35,754 nt of DNA from Bacteroidota bacterium (GCA_020437385.1 JAGQWL010000169.1:1-35754); one strand, 5' to 3'; shown: positions 20,010 through 30,079, counted from the first letter of the stretch. Translations and numbers: made by a program. Notes: a model not told the origin generated them from the letters alone.

Positions 20010-22832
20010 CTACTTCCCTGCCGTGCCATTGGTAGCTGTACTTGCCTTCCCCGCTCCCTTTTTGGCTGCGCTCTTCTTCGGAGAGGCCTTTTTCGCACCG
20101 CTCTTCGTGGCAGCCGTCTTCTTGGCGGCTCCTTTCTTCGCTGCAGTCTTTTTCGATGCCGCCTTTTTCGCTGCAGGCTTTTTCGCCGCGGACTTTTTGG
20201 CCGATGCCTTTTTCGCTGCGGACTTCTTCGCCGATGCCTTTTTCGCTGCGGCTTTCTTCTTGCCGCCGCCGCCCTTACTTCCAGCTTTCTCCGCAATCAT
20301 CGCGACCGCCTGATCAAGCGTGAGTGCGTCGATGTCGGCATCCTTGCCAAGCGACACGTTGGTTTTCATGTGTTTGACGTAGGGACCGTAGCGACCTACA
20401 AGGACATCTACCGGTTCACCAGACTCCGGGTGTTCGCCCAGTGTCTTCAGCGGCTTGTTACGCTGCTCTTTTTCGGCGATCAGTTCCATCGCGCGGTCAA
20501 ACGACACATCAAAGACCGTGTCTGGCTCCTTCAACGATGCAAATGTCCTCTGATGCTGCACGTAAGGTCCAAAGCGACCGATATTCGCAAGTACGTCCTT
20601 CCCGCTCTCGGGATGCTCGCCGAGTTTGCGGGGCAACGCAAGAAGGTCGACTGCCTTCTCGAACGTCAGCTCCGTCGGATTGATGCCCTTTGGTACGGAC
20701 TGCCGTTTCGGCTTTCCCTCCTGGTCGTCGTCGCCAAGCTGAACGTAGAAACCGTAGGGCCCCTTCTTCAGAAGGACAGGCATATCGGCTTCCGGGTGGA
20801 TCCCCAGAACCGTATCGCCGTCGGCGGAACCCTCCAACAGCTCCTCAAGGATTTCCCGGGTAACATCGGCAGGCGCCAGATCTTCAGGGATTGATGATCT
20901 GACCGGTTCGCCATCCACCATCTTTTCGACGTACGGCCCGAAACGACCTACACGAATCACGTGATCGCCCCACTTGGGAAGCTGTATTTCGGATACGGCA
21001 CGCGCATCGATCTTGTCAAGCCCGTCCTCGACCAGATCAACCAGGCCACCGTCGCCCTTGTAGAACTCCTGCAGATACGGCTTCGACTTGACGTCACCAG
21101 CGGCGATATCATCCAGAATCCGCTCCATACCGGCAGTAAAGCCCAGATCGACTAGACGTTCGAACTGGAGTTCCAGCAAGTTATTTGTCGCGAAGGCAGT
21201 AAATGTGGGGACCAGCTGACTCCCTTTTCGTCGGATGTAGCCACGGCGAACAATTGTGTCCATGATGGTCGCGTACGTGCTGGGCCTTCCGATCCCTTCC
21301 TGCTCGAGCTTCTTGATGAGGGTTGCCTCTGTATAGCGAGCAGGCGGTTTGGTTTCATGTCCAAGCGGTTCGACCGCTGAGCATGCCGGCGTATCTCCGA
21401 CACCCATCACCGGAAGTGGATTCTCCTGGTCCTCGAGGGCCGACGCCGGGTCGTCGGACCCTTCGACGTATGCCCGAAAGAATCCGGCAAACTCAATCGT
21501 CTTGCCCGACGCCCTGAACGTTGCCTCGTCGTCACCGTCGGAAACCGAAAGATGCACGGTCGTAAATCGAAGCCGCGCGTCTGCCATCTGCGTTGCGACC
21601 GTTCGCTTCCAGATCAGATCGTACAGTGCGCCCTCGACACCACTCAGGCCAAGCTCATCGCGCGTGCGCATCTCACGACCGGCAGGCCTAATCGCCTCGT
21701 GCGCCTCCTGCGCATTGCGCACGGTCCCGGAAAATTGTCTCGGCGACTGACTCAGGTAGTCCGTACCGTAGCGCTCCGACACCGCCTTTCTTGAAGCCTC
21801 GATTGCTTCTGTCGAAAGATTGGTCGAATCGGTACGCATGTACGTAATGAAACCTTGTTCGTACAATCGCTGCGCCACCTGCATCGTTTGGCGGGCCGAA
21901 AGATTCAGCTTGCGGCTTCCTTCCTGCTGCAGCGTCGATGTGATAAACGGGGCAGAAGGTGTTCGCGTTGACTTTTTTTCCTCGACTGAAGAAACCGCCC
22001 ATTCGCGTCCGGCGAAGCGTTCCGCAAGGGACCTGGCCTGCTTCTCCGCCAGAAGTGTGACATCCTCTCCAACAGTGAGGCCGTCCTTGAGTGCTCCACT
22101 CTGGTCGTCGAAGTCCTTGCCTGATGCCAGTCGGATTCCGTTGTGATGTGTCATGACCGCCTCAAACGGCCGGCCGTCATGAAGCATGTCTGCCTTCAGA
22201 TCCCAATAGCTCGCAGGGACGAACACCATCCGCTCCTTTTCTCGCAGGACACAGAGACGAACGGCAACACTCTGAACCCGACCCGCTGAAAGCTTGGGCG
22301 CGACCTTCTTCCAGAGTAAAGGCGAAATCGAATAGCCGACCAACCGGTCAAGGATTCGCCTGGTTTCCTGGGCGTCGACAAGGTTGAAGTCTATCTCGCG
22401 AGTGCTATCAAGAGCATCCAGGATCGCGTCACGCGTGATCTCGTGAAACACCATCCGTCGGACCGGAAGCTTCGTCTTCAGTACGTTGACAAGGTGCCAA
22501 CCGATCGACTCTCCTTCCCGGTCCTCGTCAGTCGCGATGTACAACTCATCTGCGCTCTTCAAGAGGTCCTTGAGTCGCGTGACCACCTTCTTCTTACTGC
22601 TCGGAATGACGTACAGCGGTTCGTAATCGTCGTCAACATTGATTCCGAGACGCGACCACTTCTCCTTTTTGACGGACGCCGGTATTTCGGCAGCGGACGA
22701 CGGCAGGTCACGGATGTGGCCCATACTCGCCTCGACCATGTATTCGTCAGGCAGGAACTTGCGTATTGTTTTTGCTTTGGTCGGCGACTCAACGACAACG
22801 AGTCGCTTGAGTGACTTACTCGATTTGCTCAC
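20010..22832 (-). CDS. topA: DNA topoisomerase I with a histone-like C-terminal tail
   Basis: Type IA topoisomerase that relaxes negative supercoils. The 940-residue protein has the TOPRIM domain at the N-terminus ([10 protein letters not shown] with E15; acidic triad in [10 protein letters not shown]102/D104), the SAGRVQSVA motif (182-190), and the active tyrosine Y331 in [13 protein letters not shown]. No C-terminal zinc fingers are present; instead there are several topoisomerase C-terminal repeats of the form GRFGPYV/GxYGPYV, some preceded by LGEHPESG. The last 85 or so residues are almost only Lys, Ala, Ser and Thr ([12 protein letters not shown] units). Such tails are known on TopA of some other phyla and are thought to add DNA affinity. 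The gene is monocistronic in appearance, 297 bp downstream of the next minus-strand gene. Confidence 0.96.
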   Translation of the reverse strand: MSKSSKSLKRLVVVESPTKAKTIRKFLPDEYMVEASMGHIRDLPSSAAEIPASVKKEKWSRLGINVDDDYEPLYVIPSSKKKVVTRLKDLLKSADELYIATDEDREGESIGWHLVNVLKTKLPVRRMVFHEITRDAILDALDSTREIDFNLVDAQETRRILDRLVGYSISPLLWKKVAPKLSAGRVQSVAVRLCVLREKERMVFVPASYWDLKADMLHDGRPFEAVMTHHNGIRLASGKDFDDQSGALKDGLTVGEDVTLLAEKQARSLAERFAGREWAVSSVEEKKSTRTPSAPFITSTLQQEGSRKLNLSARQTMQVAQRLYEQGFITYMRTDSTNLSTEAIEASRKAVSERYGTDYLSQSPRQFSGTVRNAQEAHEAIRPAGREMRTRDELGLSGVEGALYDLIWKRTVATQMADARLRFTTVHLSVSDGDDEATFRASGKTIEFAGFFRAYVEGSDDPASALEDQENPLPVMGVGDTPACSAVEPLGHETKPPARYTEATLIKKLEQEGIGRPSTYATIMDTIVRRGYIRRKGSQLVPTFTAFATNNLLELQFERLVDLGFTAGMERILDDIAAGDVKSKPYLQEFYKGDGGLVDLVEDGLDKIDARAVSEIQLPKWGDHVIRVGRFGPYVEKMVDGEPVRSSIPEDLAPADVTREILEELLEGSADGDTVLGIHPEADMPVLLKKGPYGFYVQLGDDDQEGKPKRQSVPKGINPTELTFEKAVDLLALPRKLGEHPESGKDVLANIGRFGPYVQHQRTFASLKEPDTVFDVSFDRAMELIAEKEQRNKPLKTLGEHPESGEPVDVLVGRYGPYVKHMKTNVSLGKDADIDALTLDQAVAMIAEKAGSKGGGGKKKAAAKKASAKKSAAKKASAKKSAAKKPAAKKAASKKTAAKKGAAKKTAATKSGAKKASPKKSAAKKGAGKASTATNGTAGK
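20191..20250 (-). repeat. 30-bp tandem repeat in the topA Lys/Ala tail
   Basis: 20191-20220 and 20221-20250 are adjacent 30-bp copies that match at 28 positions. Each encodes a ten-residue unit with [10 protein letters not shown]. Degenerate versions continue on both sides. This shows that the tail grew, at least partly, by recent duplication. Confidence 0.8.
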
Positions 22833-23129
22833 GCTGAATTCGGAGGGGGGCCGCCGCAGACGGACGGACCTTTTATCAATATTCGGTACTCAGGACTCCC
22901 CAGCTCGGCCCCGGATGCTCACAATGCCACTGGGGTTTTCGCATGGCGGGCAGGGCGTTGGCGAGACCATCAGAACCGATCTCGGAGCCGCGCCAGTGGC
23001 AATGCGGGTTCCTGTCACGCAATACTGCCGGAGACGTTCCGCCGGAAGAAGCATCCGCAGGTGTATCATTTCGGGACGCGGGAAATCGCCTCCCTGGTGG
23101 GCTTCCGATACGAATCAGCAGGCGATCGG
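22833..23129. other. 297-bp gap upstream of topA with no recognisable gene
   Basis: I find no convincing coding frame, tRNA or terminator here. A GCCGGAAGAAGCA stretch near 23040-23054 vaguely recalls the SRP RNA loop, but the conserved flanking helix is absent. The segment next to the topA ATG presumably holds its promoter, which I cannot place. Confidence 0.5.
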
Positions 23130-23441
23130 CTAAGAATCCTGCGGGCCCTCAAGCTTCCTGGACTCCTCTTCGGCCCTCGATATGAGCTTGGGTGACGGCT
23201 CTGAGAGCTGACGAAGCTGCTTCTCGACTCGGGCCATTCGCGCGTCGATCGGTCCGACCGCATTATCAACAGCCCGCTGAAAAACATCCTCCAGGTCGGT
23301 CAACGACATCGACCGTTCAGGAAGCTCCGCCTTTGAACTACTGCTGTGGCTTCGCTTCCACTTTGCATGATCAAGAATCATCTTAATCAAGAGCAAAATG
23401 AAGCTGAATACTATTAGCGGTATAAAAATGTCTTCGTCCAT
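23130..23441 (-). CDS. Small single-span membrane protein with a coiled coil
   Basis: A 103-residue protein with an acidic tip (MDEDIF), one transmembrane helix (about residues 5-23, IPLIVFSFILLLIKMIL), a basic juxtamembrane segment (HAKWKRSHSSSSK), and a helical, charged C-terminal half that is probably a coiled coil (ARMARVEKQLRQLSE). The layout resembles PspB-like small proteins but I do not recognise a family. The Lys/Arg after the helix predict a cytoplasmic C-terminus. It lies 84 bp downstream of the acyl-CoA dehydrogenase on the same strand and could be the last gene of the fix block, although the gap allows its own promoter. Confidence 0.68.
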   Translation of the reverse strand: MDEDIFIPLIVFSFILLLIKMILDHAKWKRSHSSSSKAELPERSMSLTDLEDVFQRAVDNAVGPIDARMARVEKQLRQLSEPSPKLISRAEEESRKLEGPQDS

Positions 23442-23525
23442 TTCGCTTTTGGGGCAATTTGCTGAAGGAAACCTGGGCGCATACGTTGACCGATCAGACG
23501 GGTTGCGAACAGTCTTCGGCCCGAC

Positions 23526-24737
23526 CTATACGTCGTTGCCTCTCGGGACAAAGGACTGAATGCCTGTCAGTTCGCGCCCAACGATCAGTCCATGAATGTC
23601 GTACGTTCCCTCATAAGTATTGACACTCTCGAGGTTCACCATATGATGTATGACGCGGTATTCGCCCGTGATTCCGTTGCCGCCAAGCATGTCGCGAGCC
23701 GTTCGCGCAACCTCAAGTGCTCGCCCACAGTTGTTGCGCTTCGCCAGCGACACCATCGTTGGGTGCAACAGGCCTTCGTCCTTCAGTTGTCCAAGCCTGA
23801 GTGCCAGTAGCTGCATCTGCGTAATCGCGGTAACCATGTTGGCGAGTTTCGTCTGCACGAGCTGCATCGATGCGAGAGGATACCCAAACTGTTTTCGTTC
23901 GCCGACGTATTGACGAGCACGGCGATAGCAATCCTCGGCAGCTCCCAACGCACCCCACACGATTCCGTACCGCGCACTGTTCAGGCAGGAGAACGGTCCC
24001 CGAAGGCCCTGGATGTCTGGGAACACATTTTCGTCGGGGACGAAACAGTCTTCGAGTACGATCTCACCGGTAATCGACGCGCGCAGAGACATCTTGTTAT
24101 GCGTCTTCGGAGCAGAGAACCCCTCCATTCCCTTCTCAACGAGAAACCCGCGAATCACTCCGGGATCCGTCTTGTTCTCCTTGGCCTTTGCCCAGACCAC
24201 TGCTACATCGGCTATCGGCGAATTGGTAATCCACATCTTCGCGCCGTTCAGGACCCATCCGTCGGTCGTTCGGAGCGCAGTTGTGGTCATTGATCCAGGA
24301 TCGGATCCATGATCCGGTTCGGTGAGACCGAAGCATCCGATCAACTCACCGGTCGCGAGCCGTGGAAGGAAACGATCTCGCTGTTCCTCGGTCCCGAACT
24401 CATGGATCGGAAACATCACAAGCGACGACTGCACCGAGCAGAACGAGCGATAGCCGGAGTCAACCCGTTCCATTTCCCTTGCGACCAGGCCGTAGGCTGT
24501 CTGACTTGCCTCGACGCCGCCGTATCTCGACGGCAAGGTGGACCCGAGGAGACCAAGCTCGCCCATTTCCCTCGGTATGTCCATGTCGAAGATCTCATCC
24601 TGGTTTCCACGGAGCGCGCGCGGCTCTAGTTGGGACTGGGCATAGTCCCGCGCCGTCTCCATGATAAGACGATCGTCTTCGCCAAGAAGCGACTCGAATA
24701 GAAACGGATCGTCGGGATTGAATCTTGGTTTGCTCAT
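23526..24737 (-). CDS. Acyl-CoA dehydrogenase, glutaryl-CoA-dehydrogenase-like
   Basis: A flavoprotein of 403 residues that removes two hydrogens from an acyl-CoA and hands the electrons to ETF. The sequence follows the glutaryl-CoA dehydrogenase subgroup closely: [16 protein letters not shown] at the N-terminus, [30 protein letters not shown], the FAD-site [15 protein letters not shown]-type segment [14 protein letters not shown], and the catalytic glutamate (about E376) in [12 protein letters not shown]. Glutaryl-CoA dehydrogenase makes crotonyl-CoA in lysine and tryptophan breakdown. I chose the ATG at 24737; a GTG at 24764 is possible. It follows fixX by 72 bp. The chain of genes suggests that its electrons go to FixAB and then FixC/X. 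Confidence 0.9.
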   Translation of the reverse strand: MSKPRFNPDDPFLFESLLGEDDRLIMETARDYAQSQLEPRALRGNQDEIFDMDIPREMGELGLLGSTLPSRYGGVEASQTAYGLVAREMERVDSGYRSFCSVQSSLVMFPIHEFGTEEQRDRFLPRLATGELIGCFGLTEPDHGSDPGSMTTTALRTTDGWVLNGAKMWITNSPIADVAVVWAKAKENKTDPGVIRGFLVEKGMEGFSAPKTHNKMSLRASITGEIVLEDCFVPDENVFPDIQGLRGPFSCLNSARYGIVWGALGAAEDCYRRARQYVGERKQFGYPLASMQLVQTKLANMVTAITQMQLLALRLGQLKDEGLLHPTMVSLAKRNNCGRALEVARTARDMLGGNGITGEYRVIHHMVNLESVNTYEGTYDIHGLIVGRELTGIQSFVPRGNDV

Positions 24738-24809
24738 CTCGATAGTGCTTGTAGTGAGAGTCACGGTGGCCGCAAGTCGCCGCCAACAAGAAGAAACGTT
24801 GCCGATGGC

Positions 24810-25121
24810 TCAGCCCAGAGCCCAGTTGACCCCGCGACCTTCCTCCGGATCCGGATATTTCCAGGTTACTGCACCTTGGTCACAGGCGTAGAGGCAGGTC
24901 CCGCACTCAATGCAATCCTCAAACTGGAAATGAACCTCTCCGGATTCATCCGACGTGTAGCAGTTTGCCGGACAAACGTACGTGGTTCGCTTATGTGGAC
25001 ACGTCTTGTTGCAGACGTTCGTATCAACCACGATGTGGGCGCGAGCAGATGCTCGACCCTGGTTTCGATACGAAACCTTCCCGAGTCGTTCAGAAATTGA
25101 TAGCGGCTGACTGGCTGGCAT
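24810..25121 (-). CDS. fixX: FixX-like ferredoxin subunit of the ETF:quinone oxidoreductase
   Basis: A 103-residue ferredoxin-like protein with eight cysteines: four in the first cluster region (VCNKTCPHKRTTYVCPANCY) and four in DCIECGTCLYAC. The end VTWKYPDPEEGRGVNW follows the family's usual WxYPxGGxG pattern. Fix/EtfX proteins carry [4Fe-4S] clusters that pass electrons within the EtfABCX complex. The count here allows two clusters. In many organisms this domain is fused to the C-terminus of ETF:quinone oxidoreductase; here it is a separate gene 18 bp after fixC on the same strand. Confidence 0.9.
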   Translation of the reverse strand: MPASQPLSISERLGKVSYRNQGRASARAHIVVDTNVCNKTCPHKRTTYVCPANCYTSDESGEVHFQFEDCIECGTCLYACDQGAVTWKYPDPEEGRGVNWALG

Positions 25122-25139
25122 GAACTTACGCTTGAATAC

Positions 25140-26465
25140 CTAGAGGGACCTCGATGCCTTGAAACCGATCTTCGCCATTTCCCACAGCGAGGAGTGCTTC
25201 TTCACCGAAGACTTCAGCATGTCGACGGCCTTCGGAGTCTCTTCGTTCCTGATTCCAAAGAACGATCGTCCAAAATCACAAAGGATCCGCGGCATTTTGT
25301 CGTACATCGCCGGACTGTGGAAAAGGGTTACCGCACTCTGAAATGACTTCAGGTCCTTCATCACGTACGAGTCTTCGAGGTCCGACTGATACTGGGCCAT
25401 GGCGTTTTCCGAATAGTCGCCGGTTTCGCTGCATCGAACAGCATTCCTGGCGGCCAGAATGCCGGAGCGCATTGCGTAGTCCATCCCCTGGATCGCCTTT
25501 CCCGAATTCAGAAGCAGATTCGCAGCCTCACCGGCAACCATGAGTCCAGGTTTGAAGAGCTGCCTCGGCATGGAGCGCATATCTCCGGTAGAAACGACAT
25601 GCGCCGAATACTCGAGCACCTCGCCGCCAGAAATCATGTCGCGGACCGCCGGATGTGACTTGAACTGATTCAGCAGGTCGTACGGCTTCCGGTGCTTCTC
25701 GCCCAGATCTTTCATGGCCAGCACAAGCCCCACTGAAACCGAATCGCGATTCGTGTAAAGGAAACCACCGCCCTCAACACCACCCGACGCGAAACCGACG
25801 AACTCGTTCGTCAGCCCGCTTCTCCCGGCGAGCTGAAATCGACTTTCGAGTACTTGACGATCGAGTCCGATCACCTCCTTCACTCCGACCGCAAAGTGAT
25901 CGGACGGCACATAGTCTCTCTGCAGCCCAACCTGCCGCGTCAGAAGGTTATTGACGCCCTCGGCAAGAATCACGCAGTCGGCATAAAACTTCTCTTCGCC
26001 GGTGCGAATCCCCACCACTCGTCCGCCATCTACAAGCAGTTCCTCAACCAGAATGTCAGTAGCAAGCAATGAATCTTCAGGATGCGGACCTGAATCGATT
26101 ACGCCTTGAACCTGTTCGGCAAGCCACTGATCGAATCGCGCTCGTAGCACAATGACGCCGTTGAAGGGCGGAACATCGAAATCGGCATTCTTGAAATCGA
26201 CAGAAAACGCCGCCGTGTCATCCATGAACGTCAGACGGCGGTGGTTGACAAATCGCTCAAAGCCAGCGTCGTCGTGGTTCCAATAGTCGGGAACAAGTGT
26301 GTGGAGATCGCTTCCCCACAACACACCACCGGAGACATTCTTTGCACCGCAGAATTCGCCTCGTTCGACAAGCAGAAACCGATTGCCTGCGCGGGCCAGC
26401 GTCATCGCTGCACTCAGCCCGGCAATTCCACCGCCCACGACAATACAATCAAACTTGTCATCCAT
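25140..26465 (-). CDS. fixC: FixC-like electron transfer flavoprotein:quinone oxidoreductase
   Basis: A 441-residue flavoprotein that oxidises reduced ETF and reduces the membrane quinone. It opens with a Rossmann FAD motif ([21 protein letters not shown]) and the GAKNVSGG segment typical of FixC/GgrR/ETF-QO flavoproteins. The second FAD motif is [29 protein letters not shown] split over about residues 300-330. The Fe-S domain of fused ETF-QO is missing and is supplied by the adjacent fixX. I used the ATG at 26465; a GTG at 26474 is also in frame. It is 42 bp downstream of fixB. The call to the family is firm; whether it works in bifurcation or only in ETF oxidation is open. Confidence 0.92.
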   Translation of the reverse strand: MDDKFDCIVVGGGIAGLSAAMTLARAGNRFLLVERGEFCGAKNVSGGVLWGSDLHTLVPDYWNHDDAGFERFVNHRRLTFMDDTAAFSVDFKNADFDVPPFNGVIVLRARFDQWLAEQVQGVIDSGPHPEDSLLATDILVEELLVDGGRVVGIRTGEEKFYADCVILAEGVNNLLTRQVGLQRDYVPSDHFAVGVKEVIGLDRQVLESRFQLAGRSGLTNEFVGFASGGVEGGGFLYTNRDSVSVGLVLAMKDLGEKHRKPYDLLNQFKSHPAVRDMISGGEVLEYSAHVVSTGDMRSMPRQLFKPGLMVAGEAANLLLNSGKAIQGMDYAMRSGILAARNAVRCSETGDYSENAMAQYQSDLEDSYVMKDLKSFQSAVTLFHSPAMYDKMPRILCDFGRSFFGIRNEETPKAVDMLKSSVKKHSSLWEMAKIGFKASRSL

Positions 26466-26507
26466 TCTGGTCACCGACCGGTCGGAAGATCTGATTCTGT
26501 GTGGGCA

Positions 26508-27476
26508 TCAACTTTGTTCGATCGCCTCTGTTAAAGCCGGAAGGATCCGATACAGGTCACCGACGATTCCGTACGTTGCGTATTGGAAGATCGGCGCATC
26601 CTCATCCTTGTTGATTGCGACAATAACCCGGGAATTTGCCATCCCGGCGACATGCTGGATTGCTCCGGAGATTCCAACAGCGATGTAAAGCTCCGGGGAA
26701 ACAACCTTCCCGGTCTGTCCTATTTGTGCCGTAGCCGGGTACAATCCGTTCTCAACAACGGCTCTTGTTGCCCCTATCGCCGCTCCGAGCGTCGACGCAA
26801 GCTTTTCCAGAAGCGCCTTTCCATCGGCGTCCTTGACGCCCCGACCGGCGGAAACCACGACGGACGCCTCCGACAGATCAACTGCGCCTACCTTCGCAGA
26901 TGCCACGTCCCGGAGGACCGCGGTGCCAACTGATTCCGCGTAGTCAAAACTGTAGTCCACCCGCTCCCCTCTCCCCTCCTTTGCGACGGCGGCATATGAT
27001 CCCGAACGAACCGTCACGATGACAGAAGGCGCGGCGCTTCGAACTCTGGCAAGCTTCTTGGCAGCCATCACCGGTCTCACCGCGACGACCTCATTTCCCG
27101 CCACATCGAACGAAGAAACGTCCGGAAGCACCGGAAGGCCGGCCTTGACGGAAAGCGACCCGACGACGTCCTTGGCGCCCTCGGTTCCAGCCATAGCCAC
27201 CAGTCGCGGCGATTCTACCGAAACAATCTGAGACAGAAGCGCGGCCAACGGTGCATTGAGATGTCCGTCGAATTCCGGGTTCACTACGGCATAGACCCGA
27301 TCCGCTCCATACGAGGCCGCCTCACCGACGAGTCCGCTGGCCGATCCGCTCGCCAGGACGACGGCGACATCTGCGCCGTCTCGATCGGCGATCTCACGAC
27401 ACCGCGACAGCACTTCAAGCGACGAACGCCTGATCTTGTCGTCCGAAGTCGACAGGTATACGAGGATGGAAGACAC
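26508..27476 (-). CDS. fixB: Electron transfer flavoprotein alpha subunit
   Basis: A 322-residue ETF alpha subunit that holds the FAD accepting electrons from acyl-CoA dehydrogenases. The C-terminal FAD-binding domain has VVSAGRGV and the family signature [17 protein letters not shown], preceded by the [13 protein letters not shown] loop and followed by [24 protein letters not shown]. The start is a GTG that shares one base with the fixA stop (TAGTG), which points to coupled translation. The length fits a normal ETF alpha and lacks the ferredoxin-like N-terminal insertion seen in some bifurcating FixB proteins. Confidence 0.93.
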   Translation of the reverse strand: MSSILVYLSTSDDKIRRSSLEVLSRCREIADRDGADVAVVLASGSASGLVGEAASYGADRVYAVVNPEFDGHLNAPLAALLSQIVSVESPRLVAMAGTEGAKDVVGSLSVKAGLPVLPDVSSFDVAGNEVVAVRPVMAAKKLARVRSAAPSVIVTVRSGSYAAVAKEGRGERVDYSFDYAESVGTAVLRDVASAKVGAVDLSEASVVVSAGRGVKDADGKALLEKLASTLGAAIGATRAVVENGLYPATAQIGQTGKVVSPELYIAVGISGAIQHVAGMANSRVIVAINKDEDAPIFQYATYGIVGDLYRILPALTEAIEQS

Positions 27477-28207
27477 TATTGCAGGACCTTTGATGTATTC
27501 TTCAATTCGCGAACCAACCTTTCCACCGCCTCGGCCTCATCCGTCCCATCGATCATTGTTACGGCCGGTCGCTGTGGCGGCTCGACGAACCCTACCATGG
27601 TGGTGGCATTATCGGGGGCGCTTTCGACCGGTCGCGACGAGATTGGCTTCTTTTTGGAGGCCATGATTCCCTTTAGTGATGGAATCCGAGGGTCGTTCAT
27701 GTCATTCGAGCATGTGACGAGGCAGGGAGTTGGCAACAGAATCGTCTCGCGTCCCGAGTCGCCCTGGCGCGTCACGACAATCTGTCCGCCATCGATCTCC
27801 AGCCCGACCGCGTTCGTCGTATACGGTAGCCCCAGTCTCTCGGCAAGCATTCCACCGGTAAGACCGGCGTCGGTATCCTGCGCCTGTTTTCCACACAGAA
27901 CGACGTCATACTCGGCACCGCTCAGCTCCGCCGCCAGGATCTCCGAAATTGCTCCGGAATCAAGATCCGAGCTTGCTTCGTACACAAGGTGCGTCGCCGA
28001 ATCCGCACCCATGGCGAGGGCCTTGCGGATCGTTTCAGCAGCGGACTGAGGACCGACGAGGAGCAGATTGATATGTCCCCCGAACTGATCGCGCAAAACG
28101 AGCGCCTCCTCGACCGCGGAAGCATCGTAGGCGTTAAGCACCATCCTCCCGGTATCGACCGAGGCGCTAACGTCAGGAACCTGCTTGATACAAATCTGGA
28201 ATCGCAC
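27476..28207 (-). CDS. fixA: Electron transfer flavoprotein beta subunit
   Basis: A 243-residue ETF beta subunit. It carries the usual start FQICIKQVPDV, the NAYDASAVEEALVLRD segment, GADSATHLVYE, and the nucleotide-binding loop CGKQAQDTDAGLTGGMLAERLG with PYTTNA after it. This subunit binds AMP or a second flavin and pairs with the alpha subunit. The start is a GTG with no strong ribosome site. It is the first gene of the minus-strand block; the 233-bp gap to the next gene, which runs the other way, should hold the promoter, but I cannot place one on this strand. Confidence 0.92.
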   Translation of the reverse strand: MRFQICIKQVPDVSASVDTGRMVLNAYDASAVEEALVLRDQFGGHINLLLVGPQSAAETIRKALAMGADSATHLVYEASSDLDSGAISEILAAELSGAEYDVVLCGKQAQDTDAGLTGGMLAERLGLPYTTNAVGLEIDGGQIVVTRQGDSGRETILLPTPCLVTCSNDMNDPRIPSLKGIMASKKKPISSRPVESAPDNATTMVGFVEPPQRPAVTMIDGTDEAEAVERLVRELKNTSKVLQ

Positions 28208-28399
28208 GAATAAGAATGTTTGATTGAGCCCCTGTTACCGAGTGGGATTGCCGCCGGCACGCGTGCACGAAATCCAGCCTCGCTTGCGGCCAGCCGCCTG
28301 GCAAGCGGCGTCGCCGGAGCGCCGAAATCTACAAAAATCGCTCCTCACCCGAAAACTGATTTGGCTCGCCGGCAACTCCCGAGAGCCCTTTCCGTTAAC

Positions 28400-28428
28400 T
28401 TGGCATTCCGAAGCCCACCGCCAATAGT
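28400..28428 (+). promoter_or_regulatory. Possible sigma-70 type promoter before the small barrel gene
   Basis: TTGGCA (28400-28405) and AATAGT (28423-28428) are 17 bp apart, matching the consensus at five and four of six positions. Transcription would begin only about 6 nt before the ATG at 28441, giving an almost leaderless mRNA. The match could be chance. Confidence 0.28.
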
Positions 28429-28440
28429 TTAACTGAATCG

Positions 28441-28929
28441 ATGATGCCCCTACGCAGCTTCGCCCTTGTGGCGACCCTGTTCTTCGCAACCGCTGCTTCC
28501 GGCCAGACGCCTCGATTCGGGGTTGGCACTGAACTCATGTTGAGCACGGCGAACAACGTCGGAATTGGCTTCCGAGGACGGGTTTCCATGCCACTGAATG
28601 CCGATGTGTCCGTGGCGATCGGGAGCGGAATAACAGGGTTCGCGCTTGGTGGAAGCGACAATGCCCGTTGGGTATTCACACCGCAGGTATCAGGGATCGT
28701 TACGCTGGAGGGAGTCCGCCAGGCGCCCTATATCCTTGCCGGAGTCGGCGCTTATCTGCCCCTGGGTGAATTTGAGGGGAAACGGCATGGTCCCACATTC
28801 CACGCCGGAGCAGGCAAGGTCCGGGTTCTCCGAGACGTCTCGCTCTTTTACGAGGTTGATCCCGGAATCGTAATCGAAAAATCCCGAATCGATCTGATCG
28901 TCCCCTTTCGTATCGGTGTGATTTTCTAG
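28441..28929 (+). CDS. Small secreted or outer-membrane beta-barrel protein
   Basis: A 162-residue protein with a signal peptide (residues 1-21, cleavage near ASG-Q). The mature part is made of short alternating strands such as NNVGIGFRGRVSMPL, DVSVAIGSGITGF, APYILAGVGAYLPLG and the final LIVPFRIGVIF. The terminal phenylalanine is typical of outer-membrane barrels recognised by BamA. The size fits an eight-stranded OmpA/OmpX-like barrel. The start has two ATGs in a row. The hemW start lies only one base after this stop, so the two are co-transcribed. The specific role is unknown. Confidence 0.68.
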   Translation: MMPLRSFALVATLFFATAASGQTPRFGVGTELMLSTANNVGIGFRGRVSMPLNADVSVAIGSGITGFALGGSDNARWVFTPQVSGIVTLEGVRQAPYILAGVGAYLPLGEFEGKRHGPTFHAGAGKVRVLRDVSLFYEVDPGIVIEKSRIDLIVPFRIGVIF

Positions 28930-28930
28930 C

Positions 28931-30079
28931 ATGGCCGGCCTCTACGTCCACATCCCGTATTGTACCCAGCGTTGCGTCTACTGTGACTTCTTCTTCGTTA
29001 CGTCTCGAAAGTCGCGTGCCGGATTTGTTCGTGCCGTAAAATTTGAGATTGAACACTATGCCCATCACTACGGTGCAGCGGAACCGATCCGCTCCGTGTA
29101 TTTCGGCGGCGGTACCCCGTCTCGCCTCACACTCGAAGAGATTCACGATATCCTGCACACAATCCATTCAGGCTTCGATCTTTCCCAGGTCGAAGAGGTA
29201 ACACTCGAGGCCAACCCGGAGGATCTCGATGGCGCGTACCTGCGTGGCCTTAGGGAAATCGGCTTCACGCGCCTGAGCGTCGGCGTACAGTCTTTCTACG
29301 ACGCCGATTTGGAGTTCATGAATCGTGCTCACAACGGCGAGCAGGCCGCGGCGGTTACGAGTCTGATTCCCGCGGCAGGGTTCGATTCCTATTCAATAGA
29401 TCTGATCTTCGGAGCCCCGGAGCAACCGGCCGAATACTGGGGGGCAAATCTGCAGCGCGCAGTTGAACAGGGCGTACCGCATATCTCAGCGTACTCGCTC
29501 ACGGTCGAACCTGCAACGCCGCTGTTCAAGATGATACAGAATCGAGTCGTCCCCCCTGTAGAGGATGAAACCATTGCCGACCGCTTCCGAATGACAATGG
29601 ATTACCTGCGATCGGCCGGATACGAGCACTACGAAGTGTCCAGCTACGCGCTTCCGGGACACAAGGCGATTCACAACCAGAGCTACTGGACGCACGAGAA
29701 CTATCTCGGATTTGGTCCGTCCGCCCATTCGTTCTGGAGACGCGGGCATTCATCCAAACGCTGGGCAAACATTCGAAACCTCCCGCGTTATCAGGCGCTG
29801 CTGGAGGGCAGAACGCTCCCCGTCGAGTTTTCTGAGGAGCTTGAGCCGGAAACGCTCGCAAACGAACACATCATGCTTCGCCTACGCACTGCGTCGGGGC
29901 TCAATCTCGCCCACCTGGAGGAGCACTATGGCTTCGACCTCTACGAAGAGCGGGTCGATGACCTTGCCTGGCTTGAGTCGGAGGGTTTTATTGAACCGAT
30001 TCGGAACGATCGAATCGCACTGACCGACGAAGGGATGGTATTTTGCGACATGGTCACTTCGAAACTCATGCTAGGATAA
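28931..30079 (+). CDS. hemW: Radical SAM heme chaperone HemW
   Basis: A 382-residue radical SAM protein with the Cx3Cx2C cluster motif C11-C15-C18 in PYCTQRCVYCDF, the glycine motif YFGGGTPSRL, and the TLEANPEDL, RLSVGVQSF and YSIDLIFGAPEQ segments of the coproporphyrinogen-oxidase-like group. The C-terminal HemN-type domain has NQSYWTHENYLGFGPSAHS and the LRLRTASGLNL region. HemW was long annotated as an oxygen-independent coproporphyrinogen oxidase; it is now understood to bind and deliver heme. The length and lack of the extra N-terminal HemN segment favour HemW. It is followed 4 bp later by a DUF192 lipoprotein. Confidence 0.93.
   Translation: MAGLYVHIPYCTQRCVYCDFFFVTSRKSRAGFVRAVKFEIEHYAHHYGAAEPIRSVYFGGGTPSRLTLEEIHDILHTIHSGFDLSQVEEVTLEANPEDLDGAYLRGLREIGFTRLSVGVQSFYDADLEFMNRAHNGEQAAAVTSLIPAAGFDSYSIDLIFGAPEQPAEYWGANLQRAVEQGVPHISAYSLTVEPATPLFKMIQNRVVPPVEDETIADRFRMTMDYLRSAGYEHYEVSSYALPGHKAIHNQSYWTHENYLGFGPSAHSFWRRGHSSKRWANIRNLPRYQALLEGRTLPVEFSEELEPETLANEHIMLRLRTASGLNLAHLEEHYGFDLYEERVDDLAWLESEGFIEPIRNDRIALTDEGMVFCDMVTSKLMLG

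Noticed and set aside
20023..20313. Very hydrophobic plus-strand open frame (Phe/Ala-rich) near the end of topA
   Set aside because: It is antisense to the Lys/Ala tail of TopA; Lys codons read backwards give Phe and Leu. It has no independent support.
23035..23065. SRP RNA-like GGAAG...AGCA loop
   Set aside because: The flanking helix and the GTCAGG/CAGC context that define the SRP RNA core are missing.
26474..26485. 12-bp palindrome CCGACCGGTCGG between fixB and fixC
   Set aside because: It is GC-only, falls in a 42-bp gap inside an operon and has no T-run; in GC-rich DNA such a word is not remarkable.
24810..28207. Nitrogen fixation function of the fixABCX genes
   Set aside because: No nif gene or nif regulator is in the window, and the linked enzyme is an acyl-CoA dehydrogenase.
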